11,041 nt of DNA from contig DATJFH010000001.1 in NCBI GenBank assembly GCA_035495815.1, forward strand, positions 1 to 11,041, given 5' to 3'. The notes under the pieces were generated by a model. It was given only the letters and a program-made list of their open reading frames with translations. It was not told the origin of the DNA and searched no databases. The DNA comes from DATJFH01 sp035495815. GTDB lineage: Bacteria; Acidobacteriota; Terriglobia; Bryobacterales; Bryobacteraceae. Numbering within the stretch: position 1 is the first letter of the stretch; the number at the start of each line of letters is the position of its first letter. Below are positions 1 to 7,562 of the stretch, one piece after another. The translations under genes were made by a program, and so were the position numbers.

Positions 1-936
1 GATGCCGCCCGCATGGCAGAGGTCCGGCTGCAGAATTACCGCCGCCTTTTTCTCCAGCACCTCCCGGAAGCCCCACTTGGTGAAAACGCGCTCGCCGGTA
101 GCGATCGGCAGGTGCGTGCCTCGCGCGATCTCCGCCATGACATCATGATTCTGCGCCTGGCAGGGCTCTTCGATGAACATCGGCTGGTACGGCTCGAGCG
201 CCTTGATCAGGAGCTTGGCCGTCGCCGGACTGACGGCCCCGAGGAAGTCGATCCCGATATCCACTTCGTTGCCGACCGCCTTGCGCAGCTCGCCGAATTT
301 CTCCGCCGCGTACTGTACCGCGGCAGGCGTCTCGACATAACGCATGGGCCGCTTCTTGGCGGGCCCCGTCTTGAACGCCGTGAAGCCCTTCTCCATGTCC
401 CGTTTCATCGACTCCGGCGTGCCGGAGTGGGCATAGACCCGCACCCGGTCGCGCGTCGGACCGCCCAGCAGTTCGTATACCGGTACGCCGAGGGCTTTGC
501 CTTTGATGTCCCACAGCGCCTGGTCGATCCCGCTCAGGGCGCTCGTCAGGATGGGCCCGCCGCGATAGAACGCGTGCCGGTAAATCGCCTGCCAATGATG
601 GGCGACGCGCCGCGGATCCTTGCCGATCAGGTACGGTTCGATCTCCTTGACGGCCTCCCGGCAGGTCAGCGCGCGCCCTTCCGTGATCGGCTCGCCATAC
701 CCGACAATCCCGGCGTTGGTGTGAACCTTCAGAAACAGCCACCGGGGTTTGACCAGGAACATCTCGAGCCTCGTGATCTTGAGGTTGTCCTTCGGTGAGA
801 TCGGAGCGTCCTTGCCGGCGCGTTGCTGCGCGGCAGCTTCGGCGGCGTTGAAGGCGGCCAGTCCCGCGCCGGCGAAGGCGCTCGCGATCAACGACCGCCG
901 GGTGCCCCTCGAGTTTTCAGGTTTCGATATCGACAT
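1..936 (-). CDS. Enolase-superfamily dehydratase, galactonate dehydratase-like, Tat-exported (3' end cut by window edge)
   Basis: The first 312 codons of a mandelate racemase/muconate lactonizing enzyme family protein are visible, closest in my recall to D-galactonate dehydratase (DgoD). These enzymes use Mg2+ to remove water from sugar acids. The N-terminus carries a Tat-type signal (TRRSLIA at 12-18, then a hydrophobic stretch to an AAQ near 37), so export is predicted, unlike cytosolic E. coli DgoD. The segments PRWLFLKVHT (64-73), FYRGGPILTSALSGIDQALW (123-142), YQPMFIEEP (250-258) and ILQPDLCHAGG (301-311) match DgoD closely. Metal ligands align without gaps: Asp230, Glu256 and Glu282. 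The DFHG of DgoD reads DFLG here, so the second catalytic His (His185 of DgoD) is Leu232. The other catalytic His lies beyond the edge. The start is ATG at 936, with a weak GAAG before it; an in-frame GTG lies four codons upstream. Substrate is unproven. The gene is divergent from the S9 peptidase. Confidence 0.9.
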   Translation of the reverse strand, partial: MSISKPENSRGTRRSLIASAFAGAGLAAFNAAEAAAQQRAGKDAPISPKDNLKITRLEMFLVKPRWLFLKVHTNAGIVGYGEPITEGRALTCREAVKEIEPYLIGKDPRRVAHHWQAIYRHAFYRGGPILTSALSGIDQALWDIKGKALGVPVYELLGGPTRDRVRVYAHSGTPESMKRDMEKGFTAFKTGPAKKRPMRYVETPAAVQYAAEKFGELRKAVGNEVDIGIDFLGAVSPATAKLLIKALEPYQPMFIEEPCQAQNHDVMAEIARGTHLPIATGERVFTKWGFREVLEKKAAVILQPDLCHAGGI

Positions 937-1045
937 GGCGAACTTCACTTTATCCAGGACCGCGTGGCGAAGCAAGCAGCCCCCCGGCCCGCTCCGAAAT
1001 TTTCCTCAGCCTGCGCGCAGCGCCATCCCGGCCCCCTCTCCCCGG

Positions 1046-1056
1046 TTGTGCCACAA
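1046..1056. promoter_or_regulatory. Short perfect inverted repeat, possible operator
   Basis: TTGTG-C-CACAA, with 5 bp arms around a single base, lies in the 149 bp spacer between the divergent dehydratase and peptidase genes, 30 bp before the peptidase start. It could be a half-size operator, but an 11 bp palindrome can occur by chance. I see no convincing -35/-10 pair in this spacer on either strand. Confidence 0.18.
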
Positions 1057-1085
1057 TCTGGAAACAGGAGAAACTCCAGCCTCTC

Positions 1086-3083
1086 ATGCGTCATCCCGCC
1101 CTCTCTCTCTTCCTCTGCGCCGCCTCCCTGGCGAGCGCTCAGAACCGCGGTCTGCAGAGCGCCGACCTGCTTCAGCTTCGCTCCGTGGGCGAGGTGCAAT
1201 GGTCCCCCGACGGCGCCCGCATCGCCTACACCGTCTCCAATAACGATGGTCCCGGCCGGCCCTATTCCCAGCTCTGGATCATGACCCTGGCCGACGGCAA
1301 GTCCATCCGGCTGGCCACCGGCGCCGAGTCCTCTTCCGGTCCGGAATGGTCCCCCGACGGCCAATGGATCGCCTATCAGGGCCATGCCGCAGGCAAGGCC
1401 GGATTGATCGTTGCGCGTCCGGACGGCTCCAGCCCCAAATTCCTGGCCCCGCTCCAATCCACCAACAGCCCGCTGCCCACCACCGGCAAGCGCTTCTCCT
1501 GGTCGCCCGACAGCCGGCGCATCGCCTTCGTCTCCGCCGTTCCGGGACCCGAGACGGCCGAAGCCACCGGCGATCCCATCGTGATCCGCCGCTACCTGTA
1601 TAAGCCCGACGCCGACGAAGGGCTCACCCGCTTCAACGACAACCGCCGGCTGCACATTTTTTCGGTCGATGTCGCCGGCGGCCCCGTCCGCCAGCTGACC
1701 ACCGGCAATCACTACGAGCACTCCATCGACTGGTCGCCGCAGGGCGATGAAATCGCCTTCGTCTCCAACCGCGAGCCCAATGAGGATCAGTTCTTCAATT
1801 ACGATATCTTCGCCCTGAACGTCGCGTCCGGCGCCATCCGCCGCCTCACCGCCACCGAGAACGCCGAGTACCGCCCCCGCTGGTCGCCCGACGGCAGGAC
1901 GCTGGTCTACCAGGCCACCCGGCGCGGTCTCACCGATCTCGAGACCACCATGGAGGACACGCACATCTGGGCCATGTCCGCCGACGGCGGCAATCGCCGC
2001 GATATCGGCGGGATCGATAACCGGCAGGGCGAGCCCGGCTGGGCTCCCGATGGATCCGTCTACTTCACCGTCCAGGAGCGGGGCAATGTGCGGCTCTACC
2101 GGCTGCCCGCCGCCGGGGGTCCCGCCGGGGTCGTGGTCAACGGCACGGGCACGGTCGGCTCCTGGTCGGTGTCGAAGAACGGCGACATCGCCTACGCCTT
2201 CACCAGCCCGTCGGACCTGGCCCAGCTCTATGTGCAGAGCCCGCGCGCCGCCGCGAAGAAGATGACCGACCTCAACGCCCGCACGCTGGCCGGCAAACCG
2301 ATCGCCGAAGTCGAGTCGTTCACGTTTATCAGCAATGACAACAAGTACGAAATCGAGGCTTTCCTGACGAAGCCGCTCGATATGAAGCCCGACGGCAAGT
2401 ATCCGCTCATCACCAATATTCACGGAGGACCGCACGGACAGCAGGGCAAGGCGTTCGTGTTCAAGAACCAGGTCTACGCCGCCCGCGGATGGGCTGTCCT
2501 GATGATCAACTACCGCGGCTCGACCGGCTACGGCCAGAAGTTCGCCGACGCCGTCTTCGGCGATCAGAACGGGAACGAAGCCCAGGACGTAATCTACGGA
2601 GTAAGCGCCGCCGTTCGCCGCAACCTGTGGATCGACCGCGGCCGCCTCGGCGTCGAAGGCGTCAGCTACGGCGGCCAGCTCAGCGCCTGGCTCATCACCC
2701 AGACCAGCATGTTCAAAGCCGCCATCCCCATCGCCGGGATTACCAATCTCATCAGCTACAACTACATGACTTACTACAACCAGTATGAGCAGATGGAATT
2801 CGGCGTCTTTCCGCATCAGGGCAACATGATGGACGTGCTGTGGGAGCGGTCGGCCCTGAAACACGTGGCCAAGGCGAAGACCCCCACCATGCTGATGCAC
2901 GGTGAGAACGACAACGACGTGCCGATCGCGGAGGCCGAGCAGTATTACATTGCGCTCAAGGACGTCGGTGTCGATACCATCCTGGTCCGGTACCCGCGGG
3001 AAGGCCACGGAATCCGCGAATCGAAGCACATCGTCGACAGCATCGGCCGCTGCATCGAGTGGTACGTGAAATACTTCAACTGA
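1086..3083 (+). CDS. Secreted S9 family prolyl-oligopeptidase/acylaminoacyl-type peptidase
   Basis: A 665-residue serine peptidase of clan SC. Residues 1-19 form a Sec signal peptide (MRHPALSLFLCAASLASAQ, likely cut after ASA), so it acts outside the cytoplasm. Residues about 30-375 are a TolB/WD40-like propeller with seven recognisable W-S-P-D-G-type repeats (Trp39, 88, 139, 216, 266, 319, 360), which fits a seven-bladed propeller gating the active site. Residues about 405-665 are the alpha/beta-hydrolase domain: HGGP at 446-449 (oxyanion region), nucleophile Ser527 in GVSYGGQ, Asp609 in HGENDNDVP and His641 in REGHG. The triad is complete and the length is normal, so an active oligopeptide-cleaving enzyme is expected. 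An AGGAG lies at 1066-1070, rather far (15 nt) from the ATG. The GNAT gene starts 2 bp after its stop codon. The exact substrate cannot be told. Confidence 0.95.
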   Translation: MRHPALSLFLCAASLASAQNRGLQSADLLQLRSVGEVQWSPDGARIAYTVSNNDGPGRPYSQLWIMTLADGKSIRLATGAESSSGPEWSPDGQWIAYQGHAAGKAGLIVARPDGSSPKFLAPLQSTNSPLPTTGKRFSWSPDSRRIAFVSAVPGPETAEATGDPIVIRRYLYKPDADEGLTRFNDNRRLHIFSVDVAGGPVRQLTTGNHYEHSIDWSPQGDEIAFVSNREPNEDQFFNYDIFALNVASGAIRRLTATENAEYRPRWSPDGRTLVYQATRRGLTDLETTMEDTHIWAMSADGGNRRDIGGIDNRQGEPGWAPDGSVYFTVQERGNVRLYRLPAAGGPAGVVVNGTGTVGSWSVSKNGDIAYAFTSPSDLAQLYVQSPRAAAKKMTDLNARTLAGKPIAEVESFTFISNDNKYEIEAFLTKPLDMKPDGKYPLITNIHGGPHGQQGKAFVFKNQVYAARGWAVLMINYRGSTGYGQKFADAVFGDQNGNEAQDVIYGVSAAVRRNLWIDRGRLGVEGVSYGGQLSAWLITQTSMFKAAIPIAGITNLISYNYMTYYNQYEQMEFGVFPHQGNMMDVLWERSALKHVAKAKTPTMLMHGENDNDVPIAEAEQYYIALKDVGVDTILVRYPREGHGIRESKHIVDSIGRCIEWYVKYFN

Positions 3084-3085
3084 CC

Positions 3086-3595
3086 ATGCGAATCCGGATG
3101 CTCACCCCCGACGACGCCGAGGCTTTCTGGACCCTGCGGCTGGAAGCGCTCGAGAACGAGCCGTATGCGTTCGGCCAGTCGGCGGAAGAGCACCGGGCGG
3201 TATCGCTCGAGAGCACCCGCGAGCGGCTGAAATCCCATCCTCCCGGAGGCAGTTTCGTCATGGGCGCCTTCGACGGCGGGAAGCTGATCGGCGCCGCCGG
3301 CTTTCGGCGGCTGGCCGAAGAGAAGAGGAAGCACAAAGGCGTCCTGTGGGGCGTTTACGTGAGCCGTGACTGGCGCGGACAGGGAATCGGCAAAGCGATC
3401 ATCCTCGAGATCCTCGCGGCCGCCCGCGAACAATCCGGCCTGGAGCGGATTACGCTCACCGTGAACACCTCTCGCGCCTCTGCCGTGCGCCTCTATCGGT
3501 CGCTGGGCTTTCAGCCGTTCGGCCGGGAACCCCGGGCGCTCAAAGTAGGCTCGACCTACGTCGACGAGGAGCAGATGGTTCTCGAGCTGTCCTGA
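3086..3595 (+). CDS. GNAT family N-acetyltransferase
   Basis: A 169-residue single-domain acetyl-CoA-dependent N-acetyltransferase, normal length for the family. Motif A is clear: VLWGVYVSRDWRGQGIGKAI (86-105), with the RGQGIG pyrophosphate-binding loop at 97-102. Motif B is present as LTVNTSRASAVRLYRSLGFQ (124-143), the N-x-x-A-x-x-L-Y-x-x-x-G-F pattern. There is no signal peptide, so it is cytosolic. The ATG at 3086 was chosen because the family fold begins at once (MRIRMLTPDDAEAFW); an in-frame GTG at 3059 would add nine residues that overlap the peptidase gene. With only 2 bp after the peptidase stop and no clear Shine-Dalgarno, translation is probably coupled to that gene. The acceptor (amino acid, peptide, antibiotic or protein N-terminus) cannot be inferred. 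Its end is 7 bp from that of the convergent methyltransferase gene. Confidence 0.92.
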   Translation: MRIRMLTPDDAEAFWTLRLEALENEPYAFGQSAEEHRAVSLESTRERLKSHPPGGSFVMGAFDGGKLIGAAGFRRLAEEKRKHKGVLWGVYVSRDWRGQGIGKAIILEILAAAREQSGLERITLTVNTSRASAVRLYRSLGFQPFGREPRALKVGSTYVDEEQMVLELS

Positions 3596-3597
3596 CC

Positions 3598-3612
3598 CCG
3601 GCTCAAGGCCGG
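3598..3612. terminator. Small GC hairpin between convergent genes, weak terminator candidate
   Basis: CCGGC-TCAAG-GCCGG forms a perfect 5 bp stem with a 5 nt loop exactly where the GNAT gene and the minus-strand methyltransferase gene converge; the loop contains the methyltransferase stop codon. No T-tract follows on either strand, so intrinsic termination would be weak at best. Confidence 0.2.
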
Positions 3613-4808
3613 CACGCCCGCGCGGCGTACTCGACGACCGCCTCCGGAGACAGGTCGCCGGGCTTCCACACTCCCCAGTGAATCTGGTCGCCATACCCGC
3701 AGCCTTCGAGTCCCGCGCGGAGCAGGATCAGGCGCGTCGACGCGCTGTCCAGGTTCTCTTCGCGCGCAATCAACACGCCCCCCGGCATCAGCAGCGGCGC
3801 AAGCTCGGACGCCTCGTACGGGCAGCAGAGCACCGCGCGGAATCTTCTGCCGCGGGCCGCTCCCCGCGTTAACGCCAGCACGTCGCCGTCCCGCCGGTCC
3901 GCGCTCAGGGAGTGCAGAAACTCCCGGTCTTCGGATCTCGTCGACGGGCTGTACCCGTAGAACCCGGCTCCGCAGCGGGCCAGAAAGCAAAGCTGGTACG
4001 CCGTCTCCAGCCCGTTGCCTCCCTTCAACGGCCCCGACCGCCGGTAGTTCTCCGGCAGCGCCTGCTCGTGAACCGGCTCGAAATCCCAGGGCCGCGCCAG
4101 CCCGCTCTCCCGGCACGCCCGGCCGATCTCCTCGAGCGTCTCCCACGAATGGTCGGCCGTCTTCGTAAATACCGCCATGCCGCGAATCGTCTCGATGTGC
4201 CGGATCGTCTCCAGGCCCTTCACGAACTCGACGAACTCCGCCAGTTCCGCCAGTACCGCGTCGTCCGCGTCGTCGATGATCACCAGTCCGCCCGGCTTCA
4301 GTTTCGGAACCCAGCATTCGAAATCCCTCAGCGCTCCGCGGAAAGAATGATCCCCGTCGATCAGCAGCGCGTCGATCGGCTCGGCCGGCCACACCGCCGC
4401 CACCGCCGTCGATTCGCCGATCTTGGCGCTCACCCGGTCCTCTACTCCGCACGCGCGCAGAGTTTCCCGAAAAGCCGAGAGCGTTCTCTGGGCCGGCGCC
4501 ATTCCCAGCCAGGGAGGCCCGCCCAGATGCGGATCCACGCAGTAGAGATGCCCCGTGCCCCGGCGCGCCAGTCCGGCCGCGAAGAACGCCGCCGACCCGC
4601 CCTCGAAGGATCCGATCTCTACAATGATTCCCTCCCCCGGCGCATAAGCCGCCAGCGCGAACAGGAGCAGCTTCTCTTCTTCCTGAAGCCAGTGCTGGAT
4701 CCCTGCCTTTTCGAATCGGGCGTGAACCCGCGCGAACGCTTCGTCTTCGCGGGCGCGGCCCGTCAGTTGAGTCAAGTCCAACCCGGCCCGTGTGGCTTGA
4801 GTATTCAT
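3603..4808 (-). CDS. Class I SAM-dependent methyltransferase (Methyltransf_24-like) with C-terminal second Rossmann-like half
   Basis: A 401-residue cytosolic protein. The N-terminal half (about 40-215) is a class I methyltransferase: SAM-binding motif I VEIGSFEGGS (63-72), acidic end of beta-2 at CVDPH (90-94), motif DGDHSFRGALRDFECWVPKL (151-170) and the post-motif PGGLVIIDD (172-180). This layout is typical of Methyltransf_24/cephalosporin-hydroxylase-like enzymes linked to polysaccharide or natural-product genes. Residues about 240-401 are not explained by that domain; they contain RFRAVLCCPY and LLMPGGVLIAREE (339-351), resembling the late beta-strands of a second methyltransferase without a motif I. 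The ATG at 4808 was chosen because it lies 11 bp after the upstream glycosyltransferase stop and in-frame sequence further upstream is shadow of that gene. No clear Shine-Dalgarno; coupling is likely. The acceptor is unknown; sugar O-methylation is my inference from neighbours. Confidence 0.88.
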   Translation of the reverse strand: MNTQATRAGLDLTQLTGRAREDEAFARVHARFEKAGIQHWLQEEEKLLLFALAAYAPGEGIIVEIGSFEGGSAAFFAAGLARRGTGHLYCVDPHLGGPPWLGMAPAQRTLSAFRETLRACGVEDRVSAKIGESTAVAAVWPAEPIDALLIDGDHSFRGALRDFECWVPKLKPGGLVIIDDADDAVLAELAEFVEFVKGLETIRHIETIRGMAVFTKTADHSWETLEEIGRACRESGLARPWDFEPVHEQALPENYRRSGPLKGGNGLETAYQLCFLARCGAGFYGYSPSTRSEDREFLHSLSADRRDGDVLALTRGAARGRRFRAVLCCPYEASELAPLLMPGGVLIAREENLDSASTRLILLRAGLEGCGYGDQIHWGVWKPGDLSPEAVVEYAARACRP

Positions 4809-4819
4809 CGCGAATCGGT

Positions 4820-6094
4820 TCAGGCAATCTGGCTGTACAGCCGCGCCGTGTAGTAGGAGGACAACAGTCCCTGGATATTGAACCTGCCGGCGCTCACCGG
4901 GCACGCGCGAACCACCCGCAGATATCCCGGAATCGTCACCCGGTCGAGATCGCAGCGTGCCTGCAGGGCCGATCGCAGCTCCAGTCCCAGCTTCCGCAGC
5001 TCCGGCAGATTCCGGCAGCACCACCACATCTTCTCGGCTACTTCGGTCTCTTTGCTGCGGTTCTCGACAAATAACGGATAATCCTCCGGAAAACATTCCG
5101 CGCTGCCCGCGTCCGGAGTCATCACTACCGGCAGCCCGGCCGCGGCCGCCTCCACAGGCGCGTACCCGAACGGCTCCTCCGCCGACAACAACATCACGGC
5201 GGCGTCATACCGGGTCAGCTCCGTCATCAGAGTTTCATGCGCCATGAACGGGATCAGGTTCACTACGCCGCTCAGTCCGTTTTCGGCAATGGTGCTTTCC
5301 AGCTCCCGGCGGTAGAGCGCGCTGCAGCGCCCGATGACGTCCACCGTAAAGCGCGCCTCGGGGCGTTCTCGACGAAGGTGCGCCGCGCCCCGCACAATCT
5401 CCAGCACCCCCTTCGGCTCCGAGACCTGGCCGAAGTAGACGAAGCGGCAAACGCCGTCCCCCCGCGCGCCCGTCCGCTCGCACGGGATCTCGTCGAAGCT
5501 GATGCCGTTGTAAATGACCCGGTGCGACCGGTACGGCCCCAGCCGCTCGTTGGCCAGCAGCGTCTTCCGCGAACAGGAAATCGCCGAGATGTGCGACTTC
5601 AACCGCCGGTAGCGCCCCTCGAACGACAGCGCCTGCTGGTGCTCCGCGACCGCTCCGTCGATGTTGTCCATGAGGTGAATGATGCACTTCACCGGGTGCG
5701 ATAACGCCGCTTCGAGTATCCCCACCGTCCCCAGTCCCAGCGGGTTGAAAAACCACACCACCTCCGGCCGTATCTCCGTCAGGCAATCGGACAGCGCCAG
5801 GACATTGCCCACCAGCACTCCCCCGAACGCCTCCTGCCGCCGCCGCAGCCACAGCGGATTCTGTGTCGTCCTGGCGTCGAGCAGCTCCTCGTACTCGAAA
5901 ATCGGCTCGAAAATCGGCCGCACATTCAGCCCCGGCATCAGCGTCGTGCGCTCCAGTTGTCCCAAAGCGGCCGACGTCAGGATCGTCACCGTGTGGCCCA
6001 GACCGCTTAAACGCCTGGCCACAATCTCGCAGCCAAGCTCGTATCCTCCCCGCACGTGAGGCGGGAAAATATTCGAGATGAGTACAAAATTCAC
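4820..6094 (-). CDS. Glycosyltransferase, GT4-like (GT-B fold)
   Basis: A 424-residue retaining-type glycosyltransferase that should transfer a sugar from a nucleotide donor to a glycan or lipid-linked acceptor at the inner face of the membrane. The N-terminal domain opens with NFVLISNIFPPHVRGGYELG, the usual GT4 P-x-x-x-x-G-G-x-E start (Gly16-Gly17, Glu19). The C-terminal domain has YFGQVSEPKG (220-229, Lys228 of the donor-phosphate site) and the E-x7-E motif, Glu307 and Glu315 in EPFGYAPVEAAAAGLPVV. The GTG at 6094 was preferred since beta-1 begins directly after it; another in-frame GTG at 6136 would add 14 residues. The gene is in the middle of a minus-strand trio with two methyltransferases, 52 bp after the FkbM gene and 11 bp before the next one. 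A 12 bp tandem repeat at 5894-5917 encodes PIFEPIFE. Confidence 0.93.
   Translation of the reverse strand: MNFVLISNIFPPHVRGGYELGCEIVARRLSGLGHTVTILTSAALGQLERTTLMPGLNVRPIFEPIFEYEELLDARTTQNPLWLRRRQEAFGGVLVGNVLALSDCLTEIRPEVVWFFNPLGLGTVGILEAALSHPVKCIIHLMDNIDGAVAEHQQALSFEGRYRRLKSHISAISCSRKTLLANERLGPYRSHRVIYNGISFDEIPCERTGARGDGVCRFVYFGQVSEPKGVLEIVRGAAHLRRERPEARFTVDVIGRCSALYRRELESTIAENGLSGVVNLIPFMAHETLMTELTRYDAAVMLLSAEEPFGYAPVEAAAAGLPVVMTPDAGSAECFPEDYPLFVENRSKETEVAEKMWWCCRNLPELRKLGLELRSALQARCDLDRVTIPGYLRVVRACPVSAGRFNIQGLLSSYYTARLYSQIA
5894..5917. repeat. Perfect 12 bp tandem duplication inside the glycosyltransferase gene
   Basis: Two adjacent copies of CTCGAAAATCGG. On the coding (minus) strand this gives a four-residue repeat (PIFEPIFE) in the N-terminal domain. 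The unit is a multiple of three, so the frame is kept. Confidence 0.9.
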
Positions 6095-6146
6095 GGAAAA
6101 AGCTACTTCGCCCCTCTGGCTGGCTTCCCCGGGCACAAAATCGGCG

Positions 6147-7424
6147 CTAGCGGCAGCCCGCCAGGACGCCCGCGTTGCGGCTCAACACCAGCTCGCAGTT
6201 ACACCATTCATCGAGCTCGGAGGGATCCCTGATGGGTTGCAACACGCCCGATAATTGCCGCTTTCCGACCTGGAACCCTAAAGCAAGCAAATGGCCGATG
6301 AAATCCCCCGGATCCCGCTTCAGCCCCAGGATCGCCTGCGGGTTGTATTCGATGGCGTAGATCGTCTCCGGCGTCGTGCAGCGTTCCAGAAATGCGCTGC
6401 TTCCGGCGAAAATCAGCGGCTCGGCGCCTTCCGCGTCCATCTTGATGAAATCGAAGGTGATCTCCCTGCCCGCATAGTGACTGTCCAGAGTCGTGCACGA
6501 AACCGGCTCCGCGGTTGGCTTCTCGTTGAACTCGGCTAGCAGTTTTTCCGGCAGCGTCGAAAGAGTCGACGATCCGAAATTGTGCTCGAACGTGTGCAAA
6601 GTGTGAATCCCGTCGAATTCGCCCACCGCCTTCGGCGTCAGCTCGCAAAGATAACTGTAGTTGTTCAACCGGCAATTCAGCTCCAGCAGCGTGAATGCCT
6701 CCGCCAGCGGTTCGAACGCGTGTACATGGCCGTGATGACCCACCAGGCTCGCCGCCAGCACCGTAAAATACCCGATATTGGCCCCGATTTCCAGATAAGT
6801 CATCCCGGGTTTGAGGTGGCTCTGGTAAAAACGCGTGAGCTCCGGATCCCAGACGCGCTGGTAAATCAGCGCCGGTGTCAGCTGTATGTCCTGGGATTTG
6901 CAGATCAACGGGTTCCCGAACTCCGTCTGGACGAGCACCCTGCCGCCGCCCAGATAAATAGGCGCCGCCGCATGAACCGCCGCTGCCGGCTCCCTCCGCT
7001 CCGGCGCGTTTTCGCGCGCGCGGTTTTCCTCCATTAGCATCGCGATTTGACCGGACTGCTTCCGGATTTGCGCCCGAAGCTCCTCCATTTCCGACTGCTC
7101 TGCTTTGGCCGCGCTCCGCCACGCTTCTTCGAGCGAAGCGATCCGTTCCGTCAGCTCTTCGAGTTCGTGCGTCTGTTCCTGGAGTTGGGCAGCGTGATCG
7201 GTCAGCCGCGCCGAGTGCTCGGCAACCGCCCCCGAAGTGAGCATCCCGTTGAATTTGCCGATCGCCCCGGGCGTGTCTTTCAGCTCCAGCACGGTGCGGT
7301 GCAGGTTGTTGACGTCCCGGTGCAGGTCCGCCCACATGGCCGGCAATTTCAGAACGCTGTAGCCCACCCGGAGCAGATACCCGATCACGGGCATTTCGCT
7401 GAGTGACTGACGGGAGAATCGCAT
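6147..7424 (-). CDS. FkbM family methyltransferase with N-terminal coiled coil
   Basis: A 425-residue protein. Residues about 30-140 are charged, Leu-rich and heptad-like (for example LEELTERIASLEEAW at 88-102 and EMEELRAQIRKQSGQIAMLM at 112-131), predicting a long coiled coil. A linker at 140-155 is rich in Pro and Ala. Residues about 180-400 are an FkbM-type SAM methyltransferase: motif I TYLEIGANIGYFTVLAA (209-225), beta-2 end HAFEPL with Glu238, and the family hallmark FDFIKMDAEGAEPLIFAGS (324-342). FkbM enzymes O-methylate sugars and polyketides. Plain FkbM domains are about 250 residues, so the coiled coil is extra. It is the first gene of the minus-strand trio; the ATG at 7424 has no strong Shine-Dalgarno. 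O-methylation of the glycan made by the neighbouring glycosyltransferases is inference. Confidence 0.92.
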   Translation of the reverse strand: MRFSRQSLSEMPVIGYLLRVGYSVLKLPAMWADLHRDVNNLHRTVLELKDTPGAIGKFNGMLTSGAVAEHSARLTDHAAQLQEQTHELEELTERIASLEEAWRSAAKAEQSEMEELRAQIRKQSGQIAMLMEENRARENAPERREPAAAVHAAAPIYLGGGRVLVQTEFGNPLICKSQDIQLTPALIYQRVWDPELTRFYQSHLKPGMTYLEIGANIGYFTVLAASLVGHHGHVHAFEPLAEAFTLLELNCRLNNYSYLCELTPKAVGEFDGIHTLHTFEHNFGSSTLSTLPEKLLAEFNEKPTAEPVSCTTLDSHYAGREITFDFIKMDAEGAEPLIFAGSSAFLERCTTPETIYAIEYNPQAILGLKRDPGDFIGHLLALGFQVGKRQLSGVLQPIRDPSELDEWCNCELVLSRNAGVLAGCR

Positions 7425-7562
7425 GCGATACGTCGAGATTCAGGACGACGAAGCAGCGCTTGATGAAAGTGTAGCAGATGCGGGCGCCGCCCCGCACGCC
7501 CCACGCCGCGCGCCGGTCCCTCCGCTTCTCCCGATGGCCGGACATTTGCAAGCGTTCGGCCC
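7425..7562. other. Divergent intergenic region of the glycan locus
   Basis: A 138 bp spacer between two genes read in opposite directions, so both promoters should lie here. I see no hexamer pair on either strand good enough to name, and no strong Shine-Dalgarno before either start codon. Confidence 0.5.

Noticed and set aside
13..798. 261-codon plus-strand open frame at the left edge
   Set aside because: The opposite strand encodes a clear enolase-superfamily protein through the whole interval.
945..3029. 694-codon open frame on the minus strand, antisense to the S9 peptidase
   Set aside because: It has no recognisable domain and mirrors the codon bias of the peptidase gene, which has a signal peptide, seven propeller repeats and a full catalytic triad.
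3059..3085. GTG start giving a GNAT protein nine residues longer
   Set aside because: It overlaps the peptidase gene and the added residues are not part of the GNAT fold; ATG 3086 fits better.
4809..5096. Upstream extension of the methyltransferase by 96 residues
   Set aside because: The added sequence is low-complexity shadow of the preceding glycosyltransferase gene, which ends at 4820.
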